From positions 437,501-501,500 of the forward strand of contig NZ_CP146287.1 in assembly GCF_037041345.1 (NCBI RefSeq): a DNA stretch of 64,000 nt, written 5' to 3'. Positions 54,628-63,741 of this stretch are shown piece by piece. The position numbers were made by a program, and so were the translations under genes. A model generated the notes under the pieces. The model saw nothing but the letters and a program-made list of their open reading frames with translations. It was not told the DNA's origin and did not search any database. The DNA comes from Abiotrophia defectiva ATCC 49176 (GTDB lineage: Bacteria > Bacillota > Bacilli > Lactobacillales > Aerococcaceae). How positions within the stretch are numbered: the first letter of the stretch is position 1; the number at the start of each line of letters is the position of its first letter.

Positions 54628-55564
54628 GCAAAAGCTAGCGATTTTCTTTGAGTTTGTTGAGCTCAGGACCAAGGTGGCCAGCGTCTTTCCCATGCTGGCG
54701 GGCTTCTTGTGGACCTATTATCGCTTGGGGCGTTTCAATTGGGTTAATAGTAGCCTCTTCGCCTTGGCGGTGCTGAGCTTCGATATGTGTACGACGGCCA
54801 TTAATAATGCCGTTGATTACCACAAGGCCGTGGATCTGGATTACAAAACCAGCGAAAATGTCATTGGGGTCCATCAATTAGATTTTGGGCAAATGGTCCG
54901 GATTATTTTTGGCCTCTTGGCCTTCTCGGTTATTGTCTCCCTAGTCATCGTCAGTCGGACGGATGTCCTCCTGCTAGTGCTTGGCGGCCTCTGCTTCCTA
55001 ATAGGGATTGGCTATACTTATGGACCTATGCCCTTATCACGCCTGCCCCTAGGGGAAGTCTTCTCAGGCCTTACCATGGGTTTTGGCATCTTCTTCCTAG
55101 CCGTCTATATGACCGCTTACGACCAGTTGCTTTGGAGCCAGTGGACAGGTGGGATGGTGACCATTGGCTGGAACTGGGCCCTGACCCTGGAGCTCTTCTG
55201 CTACAGCCTGCCCCTGGTCAGCTTAATTGCCGGCATTATGCTAGCCAATAATACCTGTGACTTGGAAGTGGATATCCGCAACCACCGCTTCACCCTAGTT
55301 TATTACCTAGGCAAAGCGCGAGCGCTAGCCCTCTATACTGGTTTGCAAGTTCTGCCCTGGCTAGTCTTATTGGGCCTGGCTTTGACAGGGCGCCTGCCAA
55401 TCTGGGGCTTGGTGACTTTTGTCGGCCTGGCTCTCCATTGGCCTAAGGTCCTAGCCTTCCGTGCCAAGCAGGTCAAGCGCGAAACCTTCGTCCTCTCGGT
55501 CCAATCCTTTGTCCTAGTGGCCAGCCTCTATTGTGCATGGTTGCTGCTGGGCATTTTCCTATAA
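54614..55564 (+). CDS. dmkA: UbiA-family prenyltransferase (DmkA/MenA-like)
   Basis: A 316-aa prenyltransferase with about eight membrane segments, the Asp motif NNAVDYHKAVDLD (near residue 65) and NNTCDLEVDIRNHRFTLVYYLG (near residue 220). It would prenylate dihydroxynaphthoate to demethylmenaquinone. The start is taken as TTG at 54614, 7 bases after GAGGGG; ATG at 54599 is the alternative. It overlaps apbE, so the two are translated together. Confidence 0.85.
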   Translation: MLKIKQKLAIFFEFVELRTKVASVFPMLAGFLWTYYRLGRFNWVNSSLFALAVLSFDMCTTAINNAVDYHKAVDLDYKTSENVIGVHQLDFGQMVRIIFGLLAFSVIVSLVIVSRTDVLLLVLGGLCFLIGIGYTYGPMPLSRLPLGEVFSGLTMGFGIFFLAVYMTAYDQLLWSQWTGGMVTIGWNWALTLELFCYSLPLVSLIAGIMLANNTCDLEVDIRNHRFTLVYYLGKARALALYTGLQVLPWLVLLGLALTGRLPIWGLVTFVGLALHWPKVLAFRAKQVKRETFVLSVQSFVLVASLYCAWLLLGIFL

Positions 55565-55565
55565 A

Positions 55566-55612
55566 GTATGCGAGCCACTATCCCTTTCTACCAAATGGGA
55601 TAGTGGCTCTTT
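55566..55612 (+). terminator. Terminator of the electron-transfer cluster
   Basis: Stem AGCCACTATCCC / GGGATAGTGGCT followed by TTTT. Confidence 0.85.
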
Positions 55613-55659
55613 TGATATGGGGGAGCAATCAGGGATGATGGCTTGCGGAAGACAAAAAC

Positions 55660-55684
55660 AGTAAGCCATTTGGCTTACTGTCTT
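55660..55684 (-). terminator. Terminator of the MerR-family gene
   Basis: Stem ACAGTAAGCC / GGCTTACTGT with loop ATTT or its complement, 7 bp after the gene on the minus strand. Confidence 0.65.
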
Positions 55685-55690
55685 GCTAGC

Positions 55691-56428
55691 TTATTGCTGT
55701 TCTTTTACATATTGCTGGATGGCATCGCAGACATATTGAGCAGTGCCAGCCCCGAACTTATCGATGTTTTGTTTGAAGTCTGGATTCTGTACGTAGCCCT
55801 TGCCAATACTTGCGAACACCTCAAGCGGGCAGTCAAAGGCGTATTGGCACAAATGTTGATGCAGTTTTTCGGCTAAAGCGACATTCTCTTGAGCCGTGGC
55901 ACTGATACCGTTTGCCAGGTTGTCAGCAAAGGCAAAGAAACAATGATTGAAGCCATCTGCAATTTCTTGTTCTTTTCCTTTTTGTTTTTCGATTGCGGCC
56001 TCAATGACTTCCTTACCATACTTGTCCTTGGCTGCTTGCTCGTATTGTTGATTTTCATGGTAGGTGAATCCCTTAAATTTCTCTTGTGTTGACATTGTAA
56101 TACTCCTTTCTTGAGACTCGATGGTCTTTTCCAATGTTTCAATCAGTGTCAGGAGTTTTTGTTTTTCTATCTGCATTAAATCCAGTTGCCGTCTCAGGTG
56201 ATAGAGGACCTCGCTATCCTCTTCTTGGAGCAGTCCCTTGATCTTCTTCAGCGAAAATCCCAGGTGCTTATAGAATAGAATCATCTGTAAAAGTGAGAGA
56301 TCGTCCTCAGAATAGTACCGGTAGCCGTTCTCTCTCTTTTGAGGAGACAGTAGGCCGATTTCATCATAGTGGTGTAAGGTGCGCACTGAAACCCCACTTA
56401 TTTTGCTCACTTCTCTAATCAAATACAT
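55691..56428 (-). CDS. MerR-family regulator with TipAS domain
   Basis: A 245-aa regulator. The MerR helix-turn-helix (about 1-70) has YLIREVSKISGVSVRTLHHYDEIGLLSP, then a coiled coil (75-110). A C-terminal TipAS ligand domain (about 120-245) has FKGFTYHENQQYEQAAKDKYG and ENVALAEKLHQHLCQYAFD. TipAL-type proteins bind thiopeptides or related drugs. The start is the ATG 7 bases after AGGAGG. Confidence 0.88.
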   Translation of the reverse strand: MYLIREVSKISGVSVRTLHHYDEIGLLSPQKRENGYRYYSEDDLSLLQMILFYKHLGFSLKKIKGLLQEEDSEVLYHLRRQLDLMQIEKQKLLTLIETLEKTIESQERSITMSTQEKFKGFTYHENQQYEQAAKDKYGKEVIEAAIEKQKGKEQEIADGFNHCFFAFADNLANGISATAQENVALAEKLHQHLCQYAFDCPLEVFASIGKGYVQNPDFKQNIDKFGAGTAQYVCDAIQQYVKEQQ

Positions 56429-56452
56429 AGACTTACCTCCTAACACACATTA

Positions 56453-56483
56453 ATCATACACCCTGACCTTACGTTAAGGTCAA
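56453..56483 (-). promoter_or_regulatory. MerR-type promoter with 19-bp spacer
   Basis: On the minus strand TTGACC (56478-56483), a 19-bp spacer and TATGAT (56453-56458). The palindrome TGACCTTACGTTAAGGTCA (56464-56482) lies in the spacer and overlaps the -35. An over-long spacer with a central palindrome is the hallmark of MerR autoregulated promoters. Confidence 0.8.
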
Positions 56484-56593
56484 CACCTTTTTATAAAAAT
56501 TTTTTTCTCCCTAGCTTGGATGACAGGTCCAGGCCAGGGAGGCCTTTTTGGGTATTAGAGCCTATGCTATAATAGGATAAAAGGGGTGTTAGG

Positions 56594-57484
56594 ATGAAAG
56601 CAGGGCGTCTTTTAGGAATTTTGCATTATTTGTTGGCTCATGGCCGGACCCCAGCCCGAGTCTTGGCCCAGCGTTTTGAGGTGACTGAGCGGACCATTTT
56701 GCGGGATATGGATGATCTATCGGAATTTGGCGTGCCGGTTTATGCCATTCAGGGCCAAGGGGGAGGCTGGGAAATTGACTGGAGCTATGTCTTGCCGGCT
56801 GGACTGCTCCAAGAGCAAGAACAGAGCCAGATTTTGGCCGCACTCGAGGCCAGTCAGGCTGATGATGGACTCTTAGATAAGTTGAAGGCCCATTTCAAAG
56901 GCAGTCAAAAAGCCGACCACTGGCTCTTGGTGGACCAAACTACTTGGCATCAAAGCCCCCATCTATCTCATGACTTTGACCTGCTCAAGCAGGCTATTTT
57001 GGAGCGTCACTTGGTGACCTTTCTCTACTGTTCTAATCAGGGTATCTGGAGTCAGCGGCAGGTGGAGCCAGCTCGGCTAGTGCTCAAGCACTATGGCTGG
57101 TATCTCTATGCCTGGTGCCGGGAACGGCAAGCCTTTCGCTATTTTAAGTTAAGTCGTATGCAGGACCTCCAAGTCTTGACGCAAGGCTTTGATTCGGATT
57201 ATAGCCACTTGGACTTGCCTCAGACCATGTCAGAGTCAGACTTAAGTTCAGTCAATCTACGCTTTAATGACCAGGTGGCCTATCGGGTCTATGATGATTT
57301 CGCTGGACTAGCGGTCAAGGATGACCAAGGCAGCCTCCTAGTTGAGACCCAGCTGCCAATTAGTCAGGACCTGGTGGCTTACCTCTTATCTTACGGCCCC
57401 CATGTTCAAGTCCTGGCCCCTCAGTCACTAGCCCAAGCATTCCAGCATCAAATAAAAGAAATGTGGCAAAAAACTCAACCCTGA
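56594..57484 (+). CDS. WYL-domain transcriptional regulator
   Basis: A 296-aa regulator: N-terminal HTH (about 1-60) with RVLAQRFEVTERTILRDMDDLSEFGVPV, WYL domain (about 130-200) with RQVEPARLVLKHYGWYLYAWCRERQAFRYFKLSRM and a C-terminal extension. It lies 62 bp before a GyrI-like gene in the same direction, and is probably its regulator. Confidence 0.88.
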   Translation: MKAGRLLGILHYLLAHGRTPARVLAQRFEVTERTILRDMDDLSEFGVPVYAIQGQGGGWEIDWSYVLPAGLLQEQEQSQILAALEASQADDGLLDKLKAHFKGSQKADHWLLVDQTTWHQSPHLSHDFDLLKQAILERHLVTFLYCSNQGIWSQRQVEPARLVLKHYGWYLYAWCRERQAFRYFKLSRMQDLQVLTQGFDSDYSHLDLPQTMSESDLSSVNLRFNDQVAYRVYDDFAGLAVKDDQGSLLVETQLPISQDLVAYLLSYGPHVQVLAPQSLAQAFQHQIKEMWQKTQP

Positions 57485-57546
57485 CAGAAGATGTCGGGGT
57501 TAGCTTGCTATACTAGACTTATCAAAGAGTTAAAGGAGGAAGTATC

Positions 57547-58188
57547 ATGACCTACGATGTCAAAAAAGCCGACCCCCTATACAAGGCCAAGGAGGCGCCG
57601 GCCCTAGTGACTGTGACTAGTCAACGCTTCTTAGAGATGACGGGGCAGGGTGACCCCAATGAGGAAGGGGGTGCCTACAGTCAGGCGCTGGCCATTCTCT
57701 ACGGTGTAGCTTACGCCCTCAAGATGTCCTACAAGACTGACTATGTCATTCCCGACTTCCAGCAATATGTAGTCGCGCCCCTGGAAGGCCTCTGGTGGCA
57801 AGAAGACCAGCTTCAAGGGCAAGTCGACTATAGTCACAAGGCTAATTTTCATTGGCACGCCTTAATCCGAGTACCTGACTTCATCCGGCCAGAGGATGTG
57901 GAATGGGCCAAGGCGCAAGTTAAAGCCAAGAAAGGTCTGGACTGTCAGGCGCTCACACTGGCTAGCTTGGACGAAGGCCTCTGTATCCAGTGCCTGCACC
58001 TGGGGAGCTATGATAAGGAGCCTGCCACCATGGCTAAGATGCATGACTTCATAGAGGCTTCTGGCTATGAGCTAGACTTCCAAGAGGACCGACACCACCA
58101 TGAAATCTACCTGTCCGATCCCCGGCGGGTGGCTCCGGACAAGCTCAAGACTATTTTGCGGGTGCCTATTAAACCTAAGGCTATCTAG
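57547..58188 (+). CDS. GyrI-like small-molecule-binding protein
   Basis: A 213-aa protein of the GyrI/Rob-effector-domain type: FLEMTGQGDPNEEGGAYSQALAILYGVAYALKMSYK near residues 35-70 and a closing HHEIYLSDPRRVAPDKLKTILRVPI. Such proteins often bind drugs or other hydrophobic ligands. It is preceded by AAAGGAGG. Confidence 0.85.
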   Translation: MTYDVKKADPLYKAKEAPALVTVTSQRFLEMTGQGDPNEEGGAYSQALAILYGVAYALKMSYKTDYVIPDFQQYVVAPLEGLWWQEDQLQGQVDYSHKANFHWHALIRVPDFIRPEDVEWAKAQVKAKKGLDCQALTLASLDEGLCIQCLHLGSYDKEPATMAKMHDFIEASGYELDFQEDRHHHEIYLSDPRRVAPDKLKTILRVPIKPKAI

Positions 58189-58195
58189 TAAGAAA

Positions 58196-58231
58196 GAGCC
58201 CTTATCGCTAAGATAAAGGCTCTTTTCTATA
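58196..58231. terminator. Terminator between convergent genes
   Basis: Stem AGAGCCCTTATC / GATAAAGGCTCT with T-rich tail; A-rich on the other side. Confidence 0.75.
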
Positions 58232-58241
58232 AATTTGTTTT

Positions 58242-59141
58242 CTATCGACTTTCGCTAGAGTTATCTGATGAATCACTGGCTTGGTCAGAGGAAGGGGAGT
58301 CGGATGGTTTCTTCCAATCGCGGTTTTTGATTTGGGTAATGGCCAGCAGGGTCTCATCGGGAAGGGTTAGGCGACCTTGGGCATCGTAGACGAAGGTTAG
58401 TTTAATCTCGTGGACGCGGGTTGGATATTCTAAGGGGACCCGGTGATTGCCGTCGATGTTTACCTCATTGATAGCATAATTCTTGAGCGCTCGGTTAATG
58501 AGGAGGCTGGCTGCTGGACTCTCAGGAAGATCCTTTGTGTATTTAGCTCGCATTTTTTCAATGTAGGGCATAATCTCAGTTTGGAAGTTTGGCGCATATT
58601 GTAGCATGGCTTCATACTGGTATTGATCGATATAGCGAACCTCAACGGACACATTGACCGTGTCGCCGTCTATTTTCAGGTCTTTGATTGCAAATTTATT
58701 GGCGACCTGATGGGAGTCCACCATCACCTTAATGCTGTCACGTAGCTCCTTGCCGAGGGTGATTGGTTTGCCTAGGAAGTCAACGCTAAAGTCGGCATGG
58801 ATAATGTCGCCGTATGGCTCTTTCAAGGCGGCAATACTAAGTTCAGTCAACTTATCATATAAGGCTTCATCATCCATTTGCACTAAATCAGCCCGTTTAG
58901 GGGCACCAGAATTATAGTAAAAGGCTTGGAGGGCGAAGGTAACATCTTCACGTACCTGGTCTTCAGTTCTTGGCGCCGGATGGAGGGTAAGGGTGGTGGC
59001 AGGAATGGCATCGAGGGGTTCTTCAATATTGGTGAAGTCTTTATCACGGATATTGATGATTCGAGGCGCTGCTTGGACCATAGGACCGGCTAGACAGGTT
59101 AGAGCTAAGCTAGCTAGCAGGACTTTTTTGAGTGCTTTCAC
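58242..59141 (-). CDS. Secreted protein of unknown function
   Basis: A 299-aa protein with a type I signal peptide (about 1-24, ending VQA before AP). An alpha/beta body follows, with ALYDKLTELSIAALKEPYGDIIHADFSVDFLGK and MLQYAPNFQTEIMPYIEKMRAKYTKDLPES. The tail is Ser/Asp-rich (SDSPSSDQASDSSDNSSESR). The length and composition resemble small secreted proteins with duplicated helical modules (DUF5105-like), but I do not recognise it. A Cys in the signal is not in a lipobox context. Confidence 0.75.
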   Translation of the reverse strand: MKALKKVLLASLALTCLAGPMVQAAPRIINIRDKDFTNIEEPLDAIPATTLTLHPAPRTEDQVREDVTFALQAFYYNSGAPKRADLVQMDDEALYDKLTELSIAALKEPYGDIIHADFSVDFLGKPITLGKELRDSIKVMVDSHQVANKFAIKDLKIDGDTVNVSVEVRYIDQYQYEAMLQYAPNFQTEIMPYIEKMRAKYTKDLPESPAASLLINRALKNYAINEVNIDGNHRVPLEYPTRVHEIKLTFVYDAQGRLTLPDETLLAITQIKNRDWKKPSDSPSSDQASDSSDNSSESR

Positions 59142-59274
59142 AGGATCACTTCCTTTGTAATAAATATATTAGGATAATAGTACCATAATAGGATAGGCTT
59201 GTCTTCCTTTCAGTGCAATTTGTGGCGAAATGGTGTAAACTAGTAGGTGATAAGACAAGAATGGAAGTGACTGT

Positions 59275-60678
59275 ATGAAAGCAATCCGTCTCATGGATGT
59301 TGTAAAATATACCAAGGCCATCGACTATACGGCCAAAGATCGTCAGATTTCAATCACCAGCGTCGAATTCGATGCCCGCAAGGTGACGCCTGGCTCTCTA
59401 TTCGTTCCGCTAGTAGGGGGAGCGACAGACGGCCATTCCTATATTCAACAAGCCCTCGATAATGGGGCTGTGGCCACCCTCTGGTCCGCAGACCCAGCTC
59501 AGGCGCCGAGTGATGACCTAGCAGTTGTCTTCGTAGATGATACCCTCCAGGCTTTTCAAGACTTGGCTAACTTCTACCGTCGGGACCTTAATCCTATTGT
59601 GGTAGGGGTAACGGGTTCAAACGGCAAGACCACGACCAAGGATATGACCGCCATGGTTCTCCAAGCCAAGTACCGGGTTCACAAGACTCAGGGTAACTAC
59701 AACAATGAGATTGGCCTGCCTTATACCTTACTTCAGATGCCGGAAGACACCCAAGTGGCGGTCATCGAGATGGGCATGTCCGATTTCGGGGAAATTAAGC
59801 AACTGAGTGAGATTGCCCAGCCTGATATTGCGGCCATCACTCTGATTGGTGAGAGCCACCTGGAATTCTTGGGTTCCCGTGCTGGGATTGCCCAGGCTAA
59901 GTTGGAGATTCTATACGGCCTCAAGCCAAATGGCGTCTTGCTCTATCCAGCTAACGAGCCACTGATTGAGTCCCAAATGCCTGAAATTGACCAGCCAATT
60001 TACCTACGTTCCTTCGGCTTCACAGACCATGCGGATGCCTTCGCCTATGACATGGTGGAGGAAGTGGACCGGACCTACTTCAAGACCAATCTGGAACCTA
60101 ATGTCACTTGCACCATTCCAGTCCTAGGGGCCTACAATGTCAGCAATGCCCTGATTGCCCTCAGTGTGGCAGAGCTATTAGATGTGCCACTAGAACAGGC
60201 CATCTTCCAATTAGCTAACTTCCAGTTGACGGCTAACCGTCTAGAATGGTTGACCACCCACCAAGGGGCGCGCCTACTTAATGATGCCTATAATGCTAGC
60301 CCAACCTCTGTCTTAGCCGTGTTGAAGAGCTTGGCTGCCCTTAACTTGGCGCCTGGCCAACGCCGAATTGCTGTCTTAGGGGATGTGCGCGAACTAGGTG
60401 AAGCCAGTGCCGAACTGCACCGTTCCCTAGCACAAGGCCTAGCGCCAGAAAGCTTCGAGCGGGTTTACCTCTTCGGTCCAGAAATCGTTAGTCTCTACGA
60501 GGCCTTGCAAGACCGCTATGAAGCCGGCCACCTCTTCTACGAGCCGGCTGACCACAGCCGCTTAATTGCGCAATTGCAGGCTGATTTGACAGATAAGGAC
60601 CTAGTCCTAGTCAAGTCTAGCTTCGGAACAGACCTCTTGCAGGTAGTCACTGCCCTAACTGGTAAGGAGACACACTAG
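59275..60678 (+). CDS. murF: UDP-MurNAc-tripeptide--D-Ala-D-Ala ligase MurF
   Basis: A 467-aa Mur ligase adding D-Ala-D-Ala to the peptidoglycan precursor. The ATP site is GVTGSNGKTTTKDM (about 113-126); other marks are the MurF N-terminal DARKVTPGSLFVPLVG and the C-terminal LNDAYNASPTSVLAVLKSL and GDVRELGEAS. Single gene with its own terminator. Confidence 0.96.
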   Translation: MKAIRLMDVVKYTKAIDYTAKDRQISITSVEFDARKVTPGSLFVPLVGGATDGHSYIQQALDNGAVATLWSADPAQAPSDDLAVVFVDDTLQAFQDLANFYRRDLNPIVVGVTGSNGKTTTKDMTAMVLQAKYRVHKTQGNYNNEIGLPYTLLQMPEDTQVAVIEMGMSDFGEIKQLSEIAQPDIAAITLIGESHLEFLGSRAGIAQAKLEILYGLKPNGVLLYPANEPLIESQMPEIDQPIYLRSFGFTDHADAFAYDMVEEVDRTYFKTNLEPNVTCTIPVLGAYNVSNALIALSVAELLDVPLEQAIFQLANFQLTANRLEWLTTHQGARLLNDAYNASPTSVLAVLKSLAALNLAPGQRRIAVLGDVRELGEASAELHRSLAQGLAPESFERVYLFGPEIVSLYEALQDRYEAGHLFYEPADHSRLIAQLQADLTDKDLVLVKSSFGTDLLQVVTALTGKETH

Positions 60679-60683
60679 AAGAA

Positions 60684-60722
60684 AAGAAGAGCGACAAGCA
60701 GGAGATAGCTTGTCGCTTTTTT
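60684..60722 (+). terminator. Terminator after murF
   Basis: Stem GCGACAAGC / GCTTGTCGC, followed by six T. Confidence 0.85.
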
Positions 60723-60877
60723 GCATAGGATGAAGGTGGATAGGGGGCCAGTGGCTACGCTAGCACTTTCTAGGGATTAGCAATCCTATTGCATATAGGA
60801 AAGAAAGGTTGTACAATTATGGTAGCGTAACCATTTCTTGTCTAACTTGGATTTATGGGATGTAGGTGCTATGAAAA

Positions 60878-62962
60878 ATGAAAAATATTATCAAGTGGAA
60901 TCTCCTATTATTTTTCTCAATATTAACCTGTTTTTCATCATATACAATGGTGCAGTGGGAGCAAGATGCTCACCTGCGACAACTCTTCTTGCTTCCTGAT
61001 TCCTATCAACAATTCAGGGTGCCAAGCTATATCAAAGAGCCGGAAAAAAGAGCGCGACTAAAGCAAAAATTAGTGATGCTGAGCCAAGAATTTGATGTCA
61101 ATCTTGTGGTCAGAATCACTAATTTAAGTGGTACTTCATTTCAAGAAAGTTATCAGCAAAGATATAGCTCGCGGAAGAATTTTGATTATTTCATAACAAA
61201 GTTGAATCGAAGTCAACTTTTGGACCACCTAGAAATGAAGCCTCGAGCAGATGAGAGTTCGGGTCTTATTGCGTCAAGGGTGTATAACAATGGGCATTTC
61301 TCTGTTTATCAGTTTGATCAATTAGAGGATCATTTTTATAGTCTGTTTCTTGAGACGGATAATCCCCAAACCTATTCAGCTTTCCTCAAGCAATTTCAAT
61401 TAGCCTACAATGAGGTAATGGGGACAAACTATGGCTTGCAAGCCTTCCAATATAAGGGGGCTAAAGAAACTCTCCTAGGTAGAGATTTCAAACCTGCCAT
61501 CAAAAGTATGATTTATGGTGCCATTATTTGGCTCTTACTCCTGATGGTCTGGCTACTCAGTAAGTCGAAAGAATTAGCTGTACTGAGAATGCATGGTTAT
61601 AGCAGTCTTCATGCTTTGTGCCATCTTTGCCTTGATCGCGTAAGCCTTGTTTTTCTAATTGCCAATTTGGCAGTTAATCTCTGGCTGATAAAAGATTTGA
61701 GCCACTTAAATTTCCTATGGATAGGGCTGATTTACCTAGCTATCGCTTTGTTAGCTTGGTTGGTTATTGGCCTGCTCTCTTGGCTACCCATAAATTCTCT
61801 CTTGGGGCAATTGAAATTTAATCACTACTTTTTAATGCCTGTCATTGCCACTAAACTATTTGGTTTCTTTATTTGCTTTAGCCTGCTATTGCCAATTACG
61901 GGTTTGATGGCGGTCTATCGGGGAGGAGAGCATGACCCGTCTCTCAATAATTATGGAGTCCTCGATCCAGGTTTTCCTGGCAAGGACTTCTTTGCTGCGC
62001 GAGACGGAGACGATATCTACCGTGGTCTTTCTTTAGTTCCTTTATTTAAATATCTGGATCGCTTTAATTTAATTATCTTTGATACCAGTCAATTGGCTAG
62101 GCCTGGTTTTAATCAAGAAAAGCCATTCGAGAATCGTGTTATGGTAAATGAATATTACCTTCATAAGTATCCTTTGCTGACGACAAAAGGGCAGCCGATA
62201 AAAGTAGATACAGAGTCGCCTAAACGTATCGTAATAGTGCCTGACACACTCTTGCCTTATCTCAAAGAAATTAAGGACTATTATGCAGAAAAAAACAGAA
62301 ATACGGGAGTGCTTGAACAAGATGTGGAAATCTACGTTCGCGATAGCAAGCAAGCCATTGTTGACCTCAATCATCCTGGTCGTAAGCTAGCTGAAGATGT
62401 GATTTTTCTGGTTCAGAAGTACAATGATTATGACCTCAATTGGTGGTATATAGGGGGATATGGGTTGGAGTCTCGAGCTAAGATTGATATGACGATGATG
62501 ACTGCGCAAGACTATAGGGATTTAAAGAATCTGCTCAAGGACTTGGCCCAAGATGACAATTTTGCCTACCTCCTGCCTATCTCCAAGGTCAAGGAAGAAC
62601 GCTATAAATTAATTATTGGGGAAAGTGTGGCCTATCTAAGTCAAATTGGCTTTGCTGTCTACTTGTTGTTTGGCATTACGCTGCTAACGGTCTTGTTATA
62701 CACTAAAGTCTATGCTAATAAGATCGCCGTAAAATACCTTCATGGCTATTCCTTATCCCATTCCTTTGCTTGGCTTTATCTCATTCTAGCGATTCAAGCC
62801 CTCATCTACGTCTTGTATATTTGGGGGAATGGCATGGCGGGTGAGTTTTATCTGGCCCTTGCCTTAATGACTTTAGCTGAGTTAGCAATGATAGGATACA
62901 GTATTCGCTCTATTGCCAGACGTCGGATTGTTGATTACATTCAAGGAGGCGAAAATACATGA
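60878..62962 (+). CDS. Bacteriocin-associated integral membrane protein (DUF1430 type)
   Basis: A 694-aa membrane protein with an N-terminal TM, an extracellular domain of about 180 residues, a central cluster of about four TM segments (near 210-350), a second extracellular domain and about three terminal TM segments. It overlaps by 4 bp with a small ABC ATPase gene, the arrangement found in lactococcin 972-type loci. It appears richer in AT than its neighbours, suggesting transfer. No bacteriocin gene is seen upstream or downstream. The start has a weak ribosome-binding site. Confidence 0.8.
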   Translation: MKNIIKWNLLLFFSILTCFSSYTMVQWEQDAHLRQLFLLPDSYQQFRVPSYIKEPEKRARLKQKLVMLSQEFDVNLVVRITNLSGTSFQESYQQRYSSRKNFDYFITKLNRSQLLDHLEMKPRADESSGLIASRVYNNGHFSVYQFDQLEDHFYSLFLETDNPQTYSAFLKQFQLAYNEVMGTNYGLQAFQYKGAKETLLGRDFKPAIKSMIYGAIIWLLLLMVWLLSKSKELAVLRMHGYSSLHALCHLCLDRVSLVFLIANLAVNLWLIKDLSHLNFLWIGLIYLAIALLAWLVIGLLSWLPINSLLGQLKFNHYFLMPVIATKLFGFFICFSLLLPITGLMAVYRGGEHDPSLNNYGVLDPGFPGKDFFAARDGDDIYRGLSLVPLFKYLDRFNLIIFDTSQLARPGFNQEKPFENRVMVNEYYLHKYPLLTTKGQPIKVDTESPKRIVIVPDTLLPYLKEIKDYYAEKNRNTGVLEQDVEIYVRDSKQAIVDLNHPGRKLAEDVIFLVQKYNDYDLNWWYIGGYGLESRAKIDMTMMTAQDYRDLKNLLKDLAQDDNFAYLLPISKVKEERYKLIIGESVAYLSQIGFAVYLLFGITLLTVLLYTKVYANKIAVKYLHGYSLSHSFAWLYLILAIQALIYVLYIWGNGMAGEFYLALALMTLAELAMIGYSIRSIARRRIVDYIQGGENT

Positions 62963-63588
62963 TACACTTAGCCCATATGGATAAAAATTTTGGCCGACAC
63001 CAGGTCCTTAAGGACGTCAATCTAGATGTTCCTGCTCACTCCTTTACAGTTATTCATGGCAAAAGTGGTAGCGGCAAGTCTACGCTACTCAATATTTTAG
63101 GTCTTTTGACTCATTATGATGCGGGCCAATACCAACTGTTTGGACAGCCCGCACCTGCACCCTACAGCAGTCAAGCCATGAAATTGCGACGGGAAGCAAT
63201 TTCCTATGTTTTTCAAAATTTCGCCCTCATCGACAATGAGAGCATCGAGCAGAATCTTAAGCTAGCCAGTCACTATCTGCCTAAGTCTCAAGCTAGCCGA
63301 CAGGCCATGTTAGCAGCTTTAGAGGCAGTGAATCTCGACTTGCCACTTAAGACCAAGGTCTACACCATGTCAGGTGGAGAGAAACAACGCCTAGCTTTGG
63401 CTCGACTCAAATTGCGGGACAGTCGTCTCATTCTAGCCGATGAGCCAACAGGTTCCCTAGACGCCGAGAATAAGACGATTATCATCCAATTACTCAGATC
63501 ATTTGCTGACCAAGGAAAGGCAGTGCTTGTCGTAACCCACGACCCAGATTTCTTAGAGGTAGCCGACTCAAGGATGGAGTTGAATTAG
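62959..63588 (+). CDS. ABC transporter ATPase, bacteriocin-exporter type
   Basis: A 209-aa ATPase with Walker A IHGKSGSGKST (about 35-45), signature MSGGEKQRLALARL and Walker B LILADEPTGSLD. It partners the overlapping membrane protein (MacB/LolD-like family); the substrate is unknown. Confidence 0.92.
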   Translation: MIHLAHMDKNFGRHQVLKDVNLDVPAHSFTVIHGKSGSGKSTLLNILGLLTHYDAGQYQLFGQPAPAPYSSQAMKLRREAISYVFQNFALIDNESIEQNLKLASHYLPKSQASRQAMLAALEAVNLDLPLKTKVYTMSGGEKQRLALARLKLRDSRLILADEPTGSLDAENKTIIIQLLRSFADQGKAVLVVTHDPDFLEVADSRMELN

Positions 63589-63660
63589 GCTAGATGAGCT
63601 ATGGCTTCTAAAGTCACGATTTATAAGTAAGTCAGGATGTCATTTGCCTAGTCCTCTCAG

Positions 63661-63689
63661 TTGTGTTTCCCTCCTAGTCATGGTACACT
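63661..63689 (+). promoter_or_regulatory. Promoter of the DEAD-box helicase gene
   Basis: TTGTGT, 17-bp spacer, TACACT. It implies a 5' leader of about 165 nt. Confidence 0.6.
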
Positions 63690-63741
63690 AAGAGTTAGAG
63701 GTTACAACCATACAACGCGTTAACAAAGCAACATGTGTAAC

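Noticed and set aside
60680-60877. A bacteriocin peptide gene before the DUF1430 protein
   Set aside because: The gap holds only the murF terminator and no frame with a signal peptide or a plausible start.
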